Positions 1-12,005 of a stretch of DNA of 50,000 nucleotides are shown piece after piece. Under the pieces are notes generated by a model, which was not told the DNA's origin, did no database searches, and worked only from the letters and a program-made list of their open reading frames with translations. The stretch covers positions 8,817,541-8,867,540 of the forward strand of contig CM022668.1 in the NCBI GenBank assembly GCA_012295275.1. Reading direction: 5' to 3'. This DNA is from Chrysomallon squamiferum (taxonomy: Eukaryota; Mollusca; Gastropoda; Neomphalida; Peltospiridae). Every line of letters begins with the position of its first letter. Position 1 is the first letter of the stretch. Made by a program: the position numbers and the translations under genes.

Positions 1-375
1 TTTAGTATTTTCCACAACACTACACTGAATTACAAAACCTTTTCATATTCGTTACTTTTTTTTACTTTTTTTTTTTATTCCTTTTCACTGTTGCTATAGC
101 GATTAATTATTAACCTGCATAACAATAATCACACACGCAAAAAAAAAAAAAAAAGAGAGAGAAAGTTCTACAAAGTGCATTTTTGTTTCACGGAAATCAA
201 TGAGTGATGGCGCGATGAACAGCCGATACCCAGCATGATGCAACATGCATGTCGCAGGAATTAAAAAAAATCAACATTGTCTAATGAAAAATAACAATAG
301 AAAGGTGAGTGAATTATGCAGAAAGTGTGAGTCAGCTAGACACCTGAGGCTGGTGAATCAATGATGAATATTGAA

Positions 376-417
<42 letters not shown>

Positions 418-702
418 TTAATTAATTATTAAAGTGGGGCGTATGGTGTTCGGTTTAAACGCAGTGAAAATTATGTTTGGTTTAAAAAAAATAAAAAATT
501 ATTATATTTTATTAATTTGTTATTTATTTATTTATGTTACTTTATTATGTTATGATATTTATTTATTTACATATTTATTTATTTATTTATTTATTTTATA
601 AATTTATTGTTTTTAGAAATATTGTCTTGCCCAAAGTTATGGAATCTGTATTTATTATTATTACTGATACATCAATGCTTCTACCAGCACCACCATTAAT
701 AT
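1..702. other. AT-rich non-coding stretch with A30 and (ATTT)n
   Basis: There is no gene-like sequence here. An uninterrupted A30 runs at 386-415, and a short (ATTT)n block lies near 560-598. Between 180 and 360 there is a patch of normal-complexity sequence without a convincing open frame. Confidence 0.7.
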
Positions 703-773
<71 letters not shown>

Positions 774-814
774 CTAGTAGCAGTAGTAGTAGTAGTAGTA
801 GTAGTAGCAGTAGC

Positions 815-867
<53 letters not shown>

Positions 868-868
868 C

Positions 869-929
<61 letters not shown>

Positions 930-1029
930 ATAGTAGAACTAGTAGTAGTAGTAGTAGTAGTAGCAGTAGTAGTAGTAGTAGTAATAGTAGTACTAGTAGT
1001 AGTAGTAGTAGTAGTAGTAGTAATAATAG
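703..1029. repeat. Long (GTA)n / (TAC)n trinucleotide microsatellite
   Basis: This 327-bp tract is almost pure TAG/GTA triplets. It is interrupted by single changes: CAG triplets near 780-810 and 868, AAT variants near 929 and 984, and CTAG junctions at 774, 940 and 994. Every frame stays open and reads as homopolymers (Val, Leu, Thr), so those translations are artefacts of the repeat. The three CTAG junctions suggest phase-shifted segments fused after expansion. Confidence 0.97.
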
Positions 1030-1439
1030 CAAAATAATACAATTATCTGTTGTTTAATGTTTAGTTAATGAACTGAGTAGTATAAACTAATGCAACAAAA
1101 TGTAATTACAGGGTCTATATTAAAACTTTAAATCATTTAAACACTTTAAATCTGAGCAAACCAATGAACTAACTAAAATATTGTATAATCAGATAAAAAT
1201 TAAACATTACAGCTAACTATCAAGCACCAAATCAGGTCTCTGGGAAGGTTTATATTGAATATGACTTTTTGCTAATGGAAAAATATAACAAGCTTCATGT
1301 AAAGACTACATCTGAAAAATATTCCTAGTCCAAAGAGACTAATTTATCAAATACCCATGTGATATGCTTCCCTGTCTATGGGAAGGTTTATGTTAAATAT
1401 GCCTTTTTGCTAATTATAAAAAAGTTAAAAAAAAAATTC

Positions 1440-1515
1440 TATAAAAATTAAATAGAAAATTAATCAGGATGTTATGCTGGGATTGTTAAAATGTCCAACA
1501 TAAAAAAAAAAAAAA

Positions 1516-1570
<55 letters not shown>

Positions 1571-2370
1571 AACAAAAGAAAACAAAACTATACAATATTA
1601 TTCAGTATGTCACAGATACATCTTTAAACAAATATTTCACATGCAATGCTGGATGACAGAAAATTAAGCAATACATTCTAGATGTGTAATTTAATTTTTG
1701 ATGTTCACAATTAAACTAAGTGTTCTTATCATATACTAATATCCATCAGTTAATACCAGATAATCAGTCAGCATGTTCTACTTGTGTTCTTTATACATTC
1801 CATAACGAACAAGATGAAAGATAATTAATGTTCCAAGTTGTGTTCTTAAAATGTCTTGTATCCAAATTCCAGTGATAGAATATTAATCCATAATAAATGA
1901 TATAATATTAATCAATAATCAGTAATACAAAATTAATCAATAATCTTAAAAAAATGTCTGACATCCAATAGCTGGAGAGAGAAAATTAAACAATATATTC
2001 CATAGGTGATGTTAAAATGTTTAATATCAAAAAATCGAAGATAAATTTTTTTATATGTATAGTCATTTTTGGAAGTTTTTTTTTTTTATAAAAAAAAATT
2101 CTGCCATTCAGGGACAGATTATATAAAAAAAAAAAAATCAACCAATATGTCTTTTGATGTGTTAAAACAAAACGTTTTCCAATATCTGTTGACAGAAAAT
2201 TAATCAATATTTGTAATAGTTGTGCTTAAAATGCAGTGACATCCAGTGATAGATAACAAATCGATATGTGTAGTTGTACTGTTTAAATGTTTGTTACCCA
2301 ATAGCCAATGAGAGGAAAATCAATGTGTTCTGTTTAAAACTGTTTGACACTGAATGATTGGTGTTAAAAA
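1440..2370. repeat. Decayed tandem array, about 80-bp unit
   Basis: The segments share the order AAAATGTC-TGACATCCA-ATAGC-GA-AGAAAATTAA-CAATAT-TTC. Recognisable copies lie near 1475, 1650, 1810-1880, 1950-2020, 2190-2260 and 2270-2330, separated by indels. Copies are too diverged for exact repeat finders, which implies an old array. No coding potential is visible. Confidence 0.5.
1502..1571. repeat. Poly(A) followed by (TAAA)n
   Basis: An A14 run passes directly into about 14 copies of TAAA. A tetranucleotide growing out of a poly(A) tract is typical of decay after retroposition or slippage. No retroposon body is recognisable beside it. Confidence 0.95.
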
Positions 2371-2585
2371 AGTAATTACTGTGCTTTACGTGTGTTGTTT
2401 AACAAGAATCTGACACTTTGTAGACATACTCATGTATTGACACTACTGCTGTTTTCTTTTCTTTTTAATTTTTTTTTTCTTATTTATTTTTATCCTTCGT
2501 TTGTCCATTTTTCTATTTTTTCAAAAATTTAAAAATAAAAATTTAATTTAGTATTTATAACTGACACACATAAAAACAACACACA

Positions 2586-2672
2586 ATGAACACACACACA
2601 TATGCACACATGCACACACACACACAAACACACAAACACATACACACACACAAACTCACACACAAAAACTGA
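2586..2672. repeat. Imperfect (CA)n microsatellite
   Basis: CACA-rich sequence is broken by TG, AAA and CT interruptions. The flanks at 2400-2580 and 2680-3130 are AT-rich with nothing gene-like. Confidence 0.9.
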
Positions 2673-2679
2673 CACACAT

Positions 2680-4200
2680 TTAATGAACAGCAACAAAACA
2701 ATTTAAATACTGATAACACTTTAGGAAAATGAAATTCTGTTTTAGAATATCAACAACAAAAAAAAGTTATTAAATTTCAACATTAAAACAGTAGATACAA
2801 ATAAGTTGAAAATAAACTATTATTTATTTTGGTAATGCATAAACCTCAAATTACATCAAAAAATAAATAAATAAATAAAATAAAAGACTTTTGTCAGCTT
2901 TTTGAACATGTGTTTGATAAGCCAAGGTCTGTTTATAATCTAAATCTGGATTAACTAAACTACCAAGCTAAGGTGTATTCAGTGCAGTGTGTTAATCTAT
3001 GTTTATTTGGTTCTTATATAATTTTATGAACAGAATGTTAATCTATCTATTTTTATATAATTTTATGTATGGCTCTGCTTATGTAATTATCAGTGCATGT
3101 ATGAATCTACTGCATTGTATTTTTGCACATCTGTATCTATGTATGTATGTATGTGAATGAATGCATGCATGTGAAGAATGTGTATATGTAAGCAACTACA
3201 TATGGATGTACATGCATGTCTATAATGTAGGTTTCTAGATATGCACATGTGTATATGTGTAATATGTATAATGTAAAAAATACATTTTGTTTCAGCAATA
3301 TTGTGGTATACTGTAGATTATATAGTGATGCCTGAACCTTATACTGTGAGCTTGAACTAAATATTTGACAATGCATATGTAAGTATATATATATGTGTGT
3401 ATTGCACATTTACATACATACAAATCCCTGTATTGTACTTTTGTCTTTGTGTGTATAGTGATCATTACCGCAATTAATCATATTTCTGTTATGTTTTGGA
3501 TTAGCTACAAGTAATGAAAATTAACTGAAGTGACTGAGTATGACACTTTTGTAAATTGTAAAATAATAATAACCTTTCACACAACACAACTCTTAAAATT
3601 TAGTAATCATCCAAACATTAACATTTAATTTTAATTTGTCACAATTTCCCAACAGGCTTCCATTATCATTCTTTTTTCCACTACATATTAAATGTTCTTT
3701 TTTATTTCCATTTTCTACACCAAATAATGAAATCAAGGGGCATAACTCTGCTAAGAATACTAACTTGAAAATATTGTCACTCAATTTCTTTAAAAGAACA
3801 CATGTACCTCTACCACTATTATCTCATATAAACATGCAGTGCTAACAAAGCGTATACATATTTCCCATTCCAACTGATGCTCATTTATTAAAAGCTACTG
3901 TTTTCATTTGTCTCTTGGAAAATACAAAACACTGTTGCCACTTAAAGAAGTTTTGTATCTTAAACTAGCAATTTATAAACAAATTAAAAAAACAGTTAAA
4001 CAAAGAGAAAAAACATACCGATCATTTGTAAGTGAAATGATTGGCAAAAAATACAAGCAAATAAATAAATATGGCTTTGTTTTGCTTAAATGTACAATTT
4101 ATATCAATTTTTTCATTTTATTCTGTTGAAGGGTAGAACAGAAATCTACTATACTTCGGTAGCATTGGTTATCAGCAATATATATCATTACAAAAGAGTT
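2680..4200. other. AT-rich stretch without recognisable gene
   Basis: The stretch holds short tetranucleotide runs (TATG near 3137-3160, AAAT near 2862-2880) and weak AT-rich open frames of 60-90 codons with no domain character. A GGGGCATAACTCT motif lies at 3737-3749; I recall GG(G)CAATAACTCT-like words as abundant in mollusc DNA, which is a memory-based hint only. Confidence 0.6.
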
Positions 4201-4205
4201 TTAAT

Positions 4206-4515
4206 AACAACAACAACAATAATAATAATAAAGAGCCCAACAGACACACAAACATTTACACAAACACACATAAATATATATATATGTATATGTATTCATG
4301 TGAAAGATATATACTAAATGCACACATTTATACAACACACAGATATATATACACAGATACAAACAAATGTACATTACAAACATCTACCACTTATATAGAA
4401 ATGTGTCTGTATGTGTGTTGAGTTGTGTATGAATAAACATACATATACATATATTTAACAAAAAACACACACATGCATGCACGCATGCACACACACAACA
4501 CACACACACACTTAT
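4206..4515. repeat. Compound (CAA/TAA)n, (CA)n and TATA microsatellites
   Basis: CAA then TAA triplets at 4206-4232 are followed by interrupted CACA and TATATA blocks to 4515. Translations of this region are low-complexity artefacts. Confidence 0.9.
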
Positions 4516-4769
4516 GCAGAAATACAACTGCTTACACACTGACAAACTGAAACAAATATAAAGCAAATCTCTGGTAACAATACCTGGATTGTGACACAAC
4601 CATTTCTCTGTATCACTATTCTCTTCTGTTTGCTGGCAATGGGAACTGGCAGCCTGCTTGTCACTGACATTGTTAACAGTTTTCAAACACTACACAGCAG
4701 TAATTCCTTCCAGAAACAGAAAACACATTGCATGCAAAAAAAAATGAAGAGGTTTACAGCATGCAGGAA

Positions 4770-6210
4770 ACCATCTTTAAAAAGTTACTATAGTAATCCT
4801 TCTCACAGGTGACACAGGAAATGAACTGATTTTTCATTCCACCAGCTTTTGTACTGTGAGGTAATCCTTCTGATTTTTGACACAGATAACAAATTTTTTA
4901 AAATACTGATAAGAAAACAGAAATTTGAAGCTTTTTGTGAATATTTCTCTCAGTTGTTCTGTTTTGATGTTTTCGTAGTTGTAAATACTGAAGAAATCCT
5001 TTGCAAAACTTAACACAGTAAAATATAAAACTGTCTAGCACAGCTCATGGTTTAGACAAAACTCATCCTTTTAGAAGTGCCACATATAGAAAATTAAAAT
5101 GTTTTAAACAATGAAAATTTAAAATTAATGATGTATTGATCAAGTATATTCATCAGATGTCACTGAGGATAAAATTAAAACACGAATGGCTGTTTTTGCA
5201 ATAGTGATGTCAACTTTCTGATAAAAACAAAACTACTGAAATAAATGAATGTTGTAGGATGTAAAAATACTGACATACGTCTTCTGATGTTTAGTACACA
5301 TTCAAAGACTGACAAATGAGCAATATGTGTCTTAATAATACAAATGTAAACTTTCTGATCAAATTAAAATCAGCTGAAACTTAAAGATGTTTGATCTCCT
5401 GAAAGTGAATTAGTCTTTCTGATGTGTCACTGAAACTGCAAATGGCTGTCATTAAAAGTGAATGTAAAACACGAGATTCTTGATGAAGGAAATAAAATAA
5501 ATATCAGGATGAAGACATCCATCCATGTGGTATAAAAATTAAGAATTGAGCTTTTTTCTTCTTTTCTTTTTAAGCATTACTGCATTACTTTTAACAAAGT
5601 ATCAGATCACAAAGCAAAGTAATCTATCCAGAATATAGAAGTAAAAAAACTGTTAACTTTCTAACTGTCAGTGTTACTTTTACATATAATGTCTTGGATT
5701 AGCAATACTTGTATATATGTCCAACAAGGAAAAATTTGAAAAACTGAAATGGTATCTTTAAACAATACTGTAATCCTTCTAACTTATACTTGTAATTCTT
5801 CAAAATCTATTCAAAAGCACAGAAAGACATAATTTGTTGAAATTCTGGCTTCAAATGTTACTGTAAATCCTTTTCATCAATCACATCTATCCAACATGTA
5901 GGAAAAACCGGGAAAAGTTTAAATCTGTGGATTTTTAACATCGTTAAATCCTAAAGTAATCCTTCTCATTTTCCACAAAGTTTCAATGAAACAAGTAATG
6001 CTGAAATTCTGTAACAGTGACTTTAAATATTGCATTAATCCTTCTGATTTCCCACACTTTTAAAAAGCACAGATAAGGCTGAAACTCAGTTCGGTTAGTT
6101 TAACTTTTACTGTAATCCTTTCAATGTGAATTTCAAAGTTTAAACTGCAAGTGTTGTATCTTTAAACACTACTGCAATCCTTCTGATATGTCACCTATCA
6201 AACAAAATAA
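4770..6210. repeat. Decayed tandem array marked by GTAATCCTTCT
   Basis: The core ACTGTAATCCTTCTGAT recurs at 4793, 4861, 5411 (variant), 5770, 5863 (variant), 5956, 6034, 6112 and 6174. It is often preceded by ATCTTTAAA and followed by TTTCCACA or TGTCAC. In the right half the spacing is 93, 93, 78, 78 and 62 bases, as expected for a shrinking tandem array with deletions. No protein-coding reading is supported. Confidence 0.6.
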
Positions 6211-6444
6211 CTCAATCCTCATGAAGAAAAGAGACTAAAAGTAAATATTTTCCATCAAATAACACTGTAGACACCAAAATGTAGATCTGCACAATAATCA
6301 AAGATGACTTCTCAGAAATAGATGTAGTGGTAGCTGCTGTTGTATCCTTTTTTTCTGCAAGGAAATGCAATGATGTTGTTTTTAATAAACTCAGTATCCT
6401 GGTAAATTATTTTTTCAATTTGCTTTGAATAACTTATATAATCC

Positions 6445-6735
6445 AACCAACCAAACAAGAATAGTTAGAATAGTTATGATCTAATGAATAATGTTATCAG
6501 CACAACCAATGAAATAAGTAAACTGTAATACTATAAATAACCTTCTTAACCCAGCCAATCAAAAACAAGACCAATTATGATCTCGTGAATAACGTTATCA
6601 GCACAGCCAATGAAATAAGTAAACTGTGATGCTATAAATAAACTGCTTAACCCAGCCAATCAAACAAACAGATCATGAATCTATTAATTATCTGCTTAGC
6701 CAGCCAATGAAATAAACTCAACGATGATGCTATAA
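6445..6735. repeat. About 100-bp tandem repeat with CCAAT and TATAAATA motifs
   Basis: Three copies share TTATCAGCACA-CCAATGAAATAA-TAAACT-TGATGCTATAAATA-CTTAACCCAGCCAATCAA. The first two copies are spaced 101 bases; the third is shortened. Each carries two CCAAT-type boxes and a TATAAATA. The promoter-like words look like inherited parts of the repeat unit rather than a working promoter. Confidence 0.75.
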
Positions 6736-6739
6736 ATAG

Positions 6740-7615
6740 CATTTAATTCCAAAATCAATAAAGAGCCAGCAGAGGAAAAAAAAAAGAAAAAAAAAATTGT
6801 TTTCGATAAAATCTTTAAAATAAAATAGAAAATGTTGACAACACAAATAAAATTATAAAAAAATCAAAATCAGGCAATAAAAAAGCCTAATAACAAAAGG
6901 ATATAAAATGTAAAGACATAAAAACTAAATCAAAATGCAGAGACATCAAAATGAACAAAGGAAATATAACCAAGATAATCCGTAAACCATTCCAAAATGA
7001 TGCGACACTGAACGAAGAATTAAATAACAAAGAAAACTCAATTTAAATAACTCAAAATCACAATCAAAATGAAGACATAAGTAACCATAAAAACAAAATT
7101 AAGACCACTGACAAACCTAAGACCAAAGGGAGAAAAGTGTTAGGCAAACAGTTTTCGAACCAAACCAATTACAAGATCTTGTCTAAATATTTCTTCAACT
7201 TCTCTTTAAAGTAGACGATAATCTGTAAGACAAATACCAGTTTTGACCACAAAGATCATAATCCCTTGTCCAGTTACCTGGTTGCCTATGGGAACAAACT
7301 GTTTAGAGATAATCCTTTCCTGCAGTAATCCCCATCGAAAAGTCCTAAGTCAATTTCTGTTTTGAAAACCTTTTGTAATAATTCCTGAGGCTTTTGGTAA
7401 CAAATTGGGGTATTTAATTGTGTAATAACATAATTATGAAAGAAATTGAAAAAAAAAGAGGGAAATTAAAAAGACCAATGTTAAGGGATCAAATTAACAT
7501 TCATACATAAAGTTTAACTGAATAAAAATATCTTTAGATTTTGCATAAATTAATAGATTAACCTATTGATTTATTTATGTACATTTTTTTTTTTTACTTT
7601 GTGTCATTTTTACAT
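6740..7615. other. A-rich stretch, no gene seen
   Basis: A-rich sequence with loosely repeated AAAATCAAAATG and GACATAAAA words near 6890-7100. An X-box-like GTTGCC-TAT-GGGAAC lies at 7281-7295. No exon candidate stands out. Confidence 0.6.
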
Positions 7616-7616
7616 T

Positions 7617-7676
7617 TATTATTATTATTAGTAGTAGTAGTAGTAGTAGTAATAGTAGTAGTACTAGTATTATTAA
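7617..7676. repeat. (TTA)n/(GTA)n microsatellite
   Basis: TTATTA passes into GTAGTAGTA and back to TTA. It is the same triplet family as the long tract at 703-1029. Confidence 0.93.
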
Positions 7677-7679
7677 TTG

Positions 7680-8986
7680 AAAAAGATGTAAATGTAGACC
7701 AAAAGAACAGTTATAATCATTTGTCTTTTTTTTATAAATACACAAACCTTTTTCATTTTAGGACCAAACAACCATAAAATAAACTGGTCCACAAATATTT
7801 GTTTTCTTCTGCCTCTACCCCAATTTATAAAAAATGCTAAGGTTCAAAATAAGTTTCAAATTCAGTTTAATTCATAACTTCATTTATCATCACCATCTTG
7901 ACAAAACTATAATAGGGTAATTTTTTTTTTTTTTACTAAGCTTCAGATTTCACAACCTTTTGAGTCTCTGGATGTCTTTTTCTTCGTTATTATTATTATT
8001 TTTATATCTTTCTAACCCTGTACCACATACACAGCAAACACATCCATTATCTGAAGCAATTGTTATACCAAATTTACCACAGCATGGACAAAAGTACCTC
8101 TCCATTGTTACTGCACAAAATCCTAGGGTGACATTTTTTTTTTTTTTTTTTTTTGGAAAATGAAGAGAGGATAAATTATTCTGCTAATTTTGGACAACAG
8201 AAAGAAAAAAGGAATAAAAACATTATCCCCTAAATCTTTTATTTTCCATTCAAAACATACTGCTCTTTTTTCTTCTTTTTTTTGAAATATAAGTTTATAT
8301 TGGGGTTTTTTATTTGTTAAAAAAAAAAGTTGAACTTTTTATCTTTTTTTTAATATCCACAATTTTAAATTATTCTCAAAACTGTATTTTTTGCTCGCAC
8401 TGAAACATTCAAACAAATATAACCTTTCACCAGATGAAATTCTAGACTTGTTCTGCAGCAAAACCTCTAAATATTTTTCAAAACAAAACCTCTGTTCAAA
8501 CTTTCTATCACTGTCAAAACAAAATCGTACATTATTATCAAAAGAAATGTTTATCCTATTGTCAAACCCCCACCAGATAACCAACAACCCAAAAAACAAC
8601 AATAAAAAAACAACAAAACATTGATACTGTAAGCAAAAACGTCATCTTCTTGACTGTAACAAAATTTGATCTGAAAGGTATACAGAACTTGTTGTGCAAG
8701 AAGAGAATGCCTCCTGTCATTCTGTTGATTAGTCTGTCTTTTATCAAGCAAACAGATACCTCACAAAAAGCAAATAAATAACAAGAAAAACTATCCTAAC
8801 AATCTGTAATGAATAATAATAAATAAATAAATAAAATTAGACATTTCCAATAAATAAATATCTTTCAAACCCCTGTAACTCTGACAAAATACCTACTCCA
8901 ACAAAACAACCTAAAAATTCTGATTACTTCATACGTTACACTAAAAAATCTCAAAACACAACAAAATACGGACAAACAAAAACACT

Positions 8987-8990
<4 letters not shown>
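7680..8990. other. AT-rich stretch, no gene seen
   Basis: Poly(T) tracts lie at 7921-7934 and about 8137-8154, with loosely repeated CAAAACAAAACCTCT words at 8440-8530. Open frames here are AT-driven and show no conserved features. Confidence 0.6.

Positions 8991-9027
<37 letters not shown>
8991..9027. repeat. (TA)n microsatellite
   Basis: A nearly pure TA dinucleotide run, able to form a cruciform. Confidence 0.95.
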
Positions 9028-9028
<1 letters not shown>

Positions 9029-9254
9029 CTGATAAATGTCCTCAAAATATATTGTGATCGTCTGCAAAAAGAAACCGTTACCTGTTTTAATCTATCCACC
9101 TGGCAGAATTTCGTTTCATTCATCTATGTTTGATTTGAATAGTCTGTATTTCGTATGAATCGACTGTGTATTTTTTATTTTTTTCTGGCATTATGCTGAA
9201 ACTGTTATGAAAAGACGTGTGTGTGTGTCACCTATGTGTGTATATCTATACAAG

Positions 9255-9800
9255 ATCAGTGTCAGTGCAGTGTTGGGTTACCTATCTGTTACCTGTTACC
9301 TGTGACCAAAACGCATTTAACTAAGTCAACTCGTTACAGGTACATTTTGTTCTATAATGTACCTATAAATAAATAACATCAGTTATGATTTTAAAATGAA
9401 TTATGATTATCCATATCAAAATGAATTTTCTTTATTTTAAAAAATAAAAAATAAAAAATAAAAATAAAAAAGGTAGAAATAATAATAATAATAATAAAAA
9501 TGCCTTGGTAGAGAGATAGACAAAAATAACTTAAAATTATAATCAAAACATTTTTATTGTTTCCTGTTTCTGATCTAATGCAAACTGAACAGTTAATCCA
9601 AATTTTTCTTTTAGGCAGAGAGAGAGGTAGTTTGCAGAGGTAATTAAAACATTTGTAGATTTTACCTGGTTTGTATTACCTGGCTCAGGTAGACAGTCTG
9701 TGCAGACAGAGACAGAAGTAATTTGTACAGGTAATCAAGCAAACAAGAAAGGTAATTTTATCACCTGAGGAGGCTGGTAAACCATTTTACCCATACCTAG
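9255..9800. promoter_or_regulatory. Cluster of CAGGTAA / TTACCTG motifs
   Basis: TTACCTG-type words occur repeatedly at 9276-9302 (four in succession) and again between 9640 and 9800 on both strands. CAGGTA/CACCTG is the core recognised by Snail/ZEB-type zinc fingers. It also matches the splice donor consensus CAG/GTAA. Decayed repeat units carrying the motif would look the same, so function is unproven. Confidence 0.3.
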
Positions 9801-10195
9801 ACATCGCAATATAACTTCTCAATCTATTTACAAAGATAACAACAGTTCCCAAACAAAATAAACATCACTGTTGCTATTTCTATGCATTTCTTACATCTGA
9901 AGAACAAATAAACAACTTTTTTTTCATTCAACTTTCGACTGTTCATGGTTGCAAGCACAAGTTTCTTTCTTTTCCTCCTTTCTTGTTTTTTTTCTTCTTT
10001 TTTTCTCTTTTTGTACTGCTTCACCTTGCGAAGAAAACAATACAACATTTGCTTAGTCACTGACGTAGTTTTTGTTGGTTTTTCGCGTATTTTATATAAA
10101 CAAAACAGTTTTTTTCTTTTATCGTGGTTTGAAGCTGACTTCAAACGTCACTTCATCAATAAAAATGCCAGACTCCACACAGCAGCTGAGTTTAT

Positions 10196-10430
10196 AAAAA
10201 AAACAGTGGTATGTATTTTCCTGCTTATAAAAAACAGTGGTATGTATTTTCCTGCTTATAAAAAAACCTGAGGTATGTATTTTCTTGCTTATAAAAAAAC
10301 CTGAGGTATGTATTTTCCTGCTTATAAAAAACAGTGGTATGTATTTTCCTGCTTATAAAAAAACCTGAGGTATGTATTTTCCTGTTTATAAAAAAACCTG
10401 AGGTATGTATTTTCCTGTCTACGTTACGGT
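10196..10430. repeat. 31/33-bp minisatellite, 7 copies
   Basis: GTATGTATTTTCCTGCTTAT recurs at 10209, 10240, 10273, 10306, 10337, 10370 and 10403. Copies come in two junction types, CAGTGG (31 bp) and CCTGAGG (33 bp), in the order A-A-B-B-A-B-B. The minus-strand translation is a repetitive peptide with no known fold and is taken as an artefact. Confidence 0.95.
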
Positions 10431-10497
10431 GCACAAAAAAAAAAAAATACAATCAGAACAAGAATTTCTTCTCAGGCAACAAACTTTAAAACCAGTT

Positions 10498-10575
10498 ATA
10501 AAAAATAACTAAATAAAAAATAACCAAGTAACTAAATAACTAAAAAAATAAATAAATAAATAGATAACTAACTAA

Positions 10576-10611
<36 letters not shown>

Positions 10612-10632
10612 AATTTAAAAAAAAAAAAAACA
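10498..10632. repeat. (AAAT)n with ACTA interruptions and poly(A)
   Basis: AAATAACT and AATA units precede a clean (AAAT)n run and a terminal A tract. The following 10640-11075 is AT-rich and featureless. Confidence 0.92.
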
Positions 10633-11075
10633 TTTTTCAAAAGATTAAACTGGCTGTCAACCAAATATAAAATTATTCTAAGTATTTTATACATCTCTGA
10701 AAACAACATTCTCCCCATGTTTAGACGTCACATGAAATATTCAAAATTATCATCACAAGACGTATCCTATATCTGTTATCACAGCAAGAAGATTAAATTA
10801 AATATGTTATCAACTTAGAATCCAAAAGAATATCCATGTTACATATTTTATCGACTTAAATGTTATCACTTGAAATGCTGAGCTGTCTAAACTTATATAT
10901 TTTATACATGTATTATACCAATCCTTTAAAGAGAAAATGCTAGATTTTTTAATCAGTGTATACTTTTAAACAGAGAACTAGATGCAGTATGTAAAAGATC
11001 AGCTTTAAATTACTCACTCAGAATACAGTAAAAACTATTATGGATATTATAACACCTAAACATTTTGCCAAAACA

Positions 11076-11077
<2 letters not shown>

Positions 11078-11162
<85 letters not shown>
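11078..11162. repeat. (CT)n microsatellite, pure
   Basis: About 85 bases of uninterrupted CT, followed by a short CACACA. It is a mirror-symmetric pyrimidine tract that can form H-DNA. Confidence 0.98.
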
Positions 11163-11172
<10 letters not shown>

Positions 11173-11498
11173 ATCGTACGTCATTATGTTAACTTATGTT
11201 AATATTTGTAAGAAAAGAATTTTAAAAATTAAATAATTATTTCATTAAAACAAAAAAGACATTAATCTGTCAAAAAAACCACCCCAAAAAACAACAACAA
11301 AACAATAATAAAAATAATCAATTTTCCACATTACAGTAAATCCACAAAAACGTTTGTCTACTGAAACACATTTAAAAATACACTGATCCTCAAATTATTA
11401 ACAGAAGAAAACTACAGAAGCCTGAAAAGTACAGAAAAAACAAATATCCTAAACACGATCCACCTTGTACAAGCAACAAGACCATACAAAAATCATAC

Positions 11499-11669
11499 CT
11501 ACAAACTTCTTGTGTGTGAAATCCGAGACGACCAAAACCAAATCCATGTAGAAAATAAATAAAACGACGTCCACGTCATTTAGAAGCCAAAACACAACAA
11601 AAATAAAAAAGAGATTCTTAAACTCAGTACTCCAGTGTACATTCTTTGGAATAGATCCATTTTTATGAG
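11499..11669 (-). CDS. Candidate internal exon, hydrophobic
   Basis: On the minus strand a textbook acceptor (TGTGTTTTCTTGCAG) is followed by 56 open codons and ends at TAG/GTATGA, a good donor. The reading begins (A)HKNGSIPKNVHW, becomes strongly hydrophobic (LFFIFVVFWLL, VVLFIFYMDLVLVV), and ends SDFTHKKFV. That would suit one or two membrane segments. Using the same acceptor in frame 0 gives a 29-codon end reading closing at a TAA, so the frame is not settled. The hydrophobic character may simply reflect T-rich sequence. I do not recognise the product. Confidence 0.2.
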
Positions 11670-11800
11670 CTGCAAGAAAACACACAATTAACAAACCTCT
11701 TCTCGGAAATATCCATAAGGTGTAACATGTCCAGGAAAATACCCATACAAGAACAAATAATCCTCTATGAAACATCCACACAAACGTCTTACCTTCTTAT

Positions 11801-11842
11801 ATATATATATATATATATATACATATGTATAATATATATACA
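11801..11842. repeat. (AT)n microsatellite
   Basis: An interrupted AT/TATA run. Confidence 0.93.
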
Positions 11843-11964
11843 TTTAAAACAACGTAACTCCTTTTATTACCTTTTTTCAAACACTTCTAATAAAACAACA
11901 ACACAGACTCCAAGAAAACTATGAAAAAATCTGTCATATCAGGAAAGAAATAATAAAAAAAAAA

Positions 11965-11987
11965 TTTTTTTTTTTTTTTTTTTTTTT
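11965..11987. repeat. T23 tract (A23 on the minus strand)
   Basis: Read on the minus strand, this A23 follows the TGA of the 12006-12275 frame after only 18 bases. It resembles the tail of a retroposed transcript. There is no AATAAA in that 18-base gap. Confidence 0.9.
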
Positions 11988-12005
11988 CTATTCACCTCCT
12001 CCACT

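Noticed and set aside
534-1042. Three overlapping frames rich in Val, Leu or Thr
   Set aside because: They are the six-frame reading of a (GTA)n tract. No unique sequence is long enough to be a gene.
11499-11781. Full 110-codon hydrophobic frame as an intact gene
   Set aside because: The T-rich composition explains the Phe/Leu/Val content; only the part after the strong acceptor is kept as a low-confidence exon.
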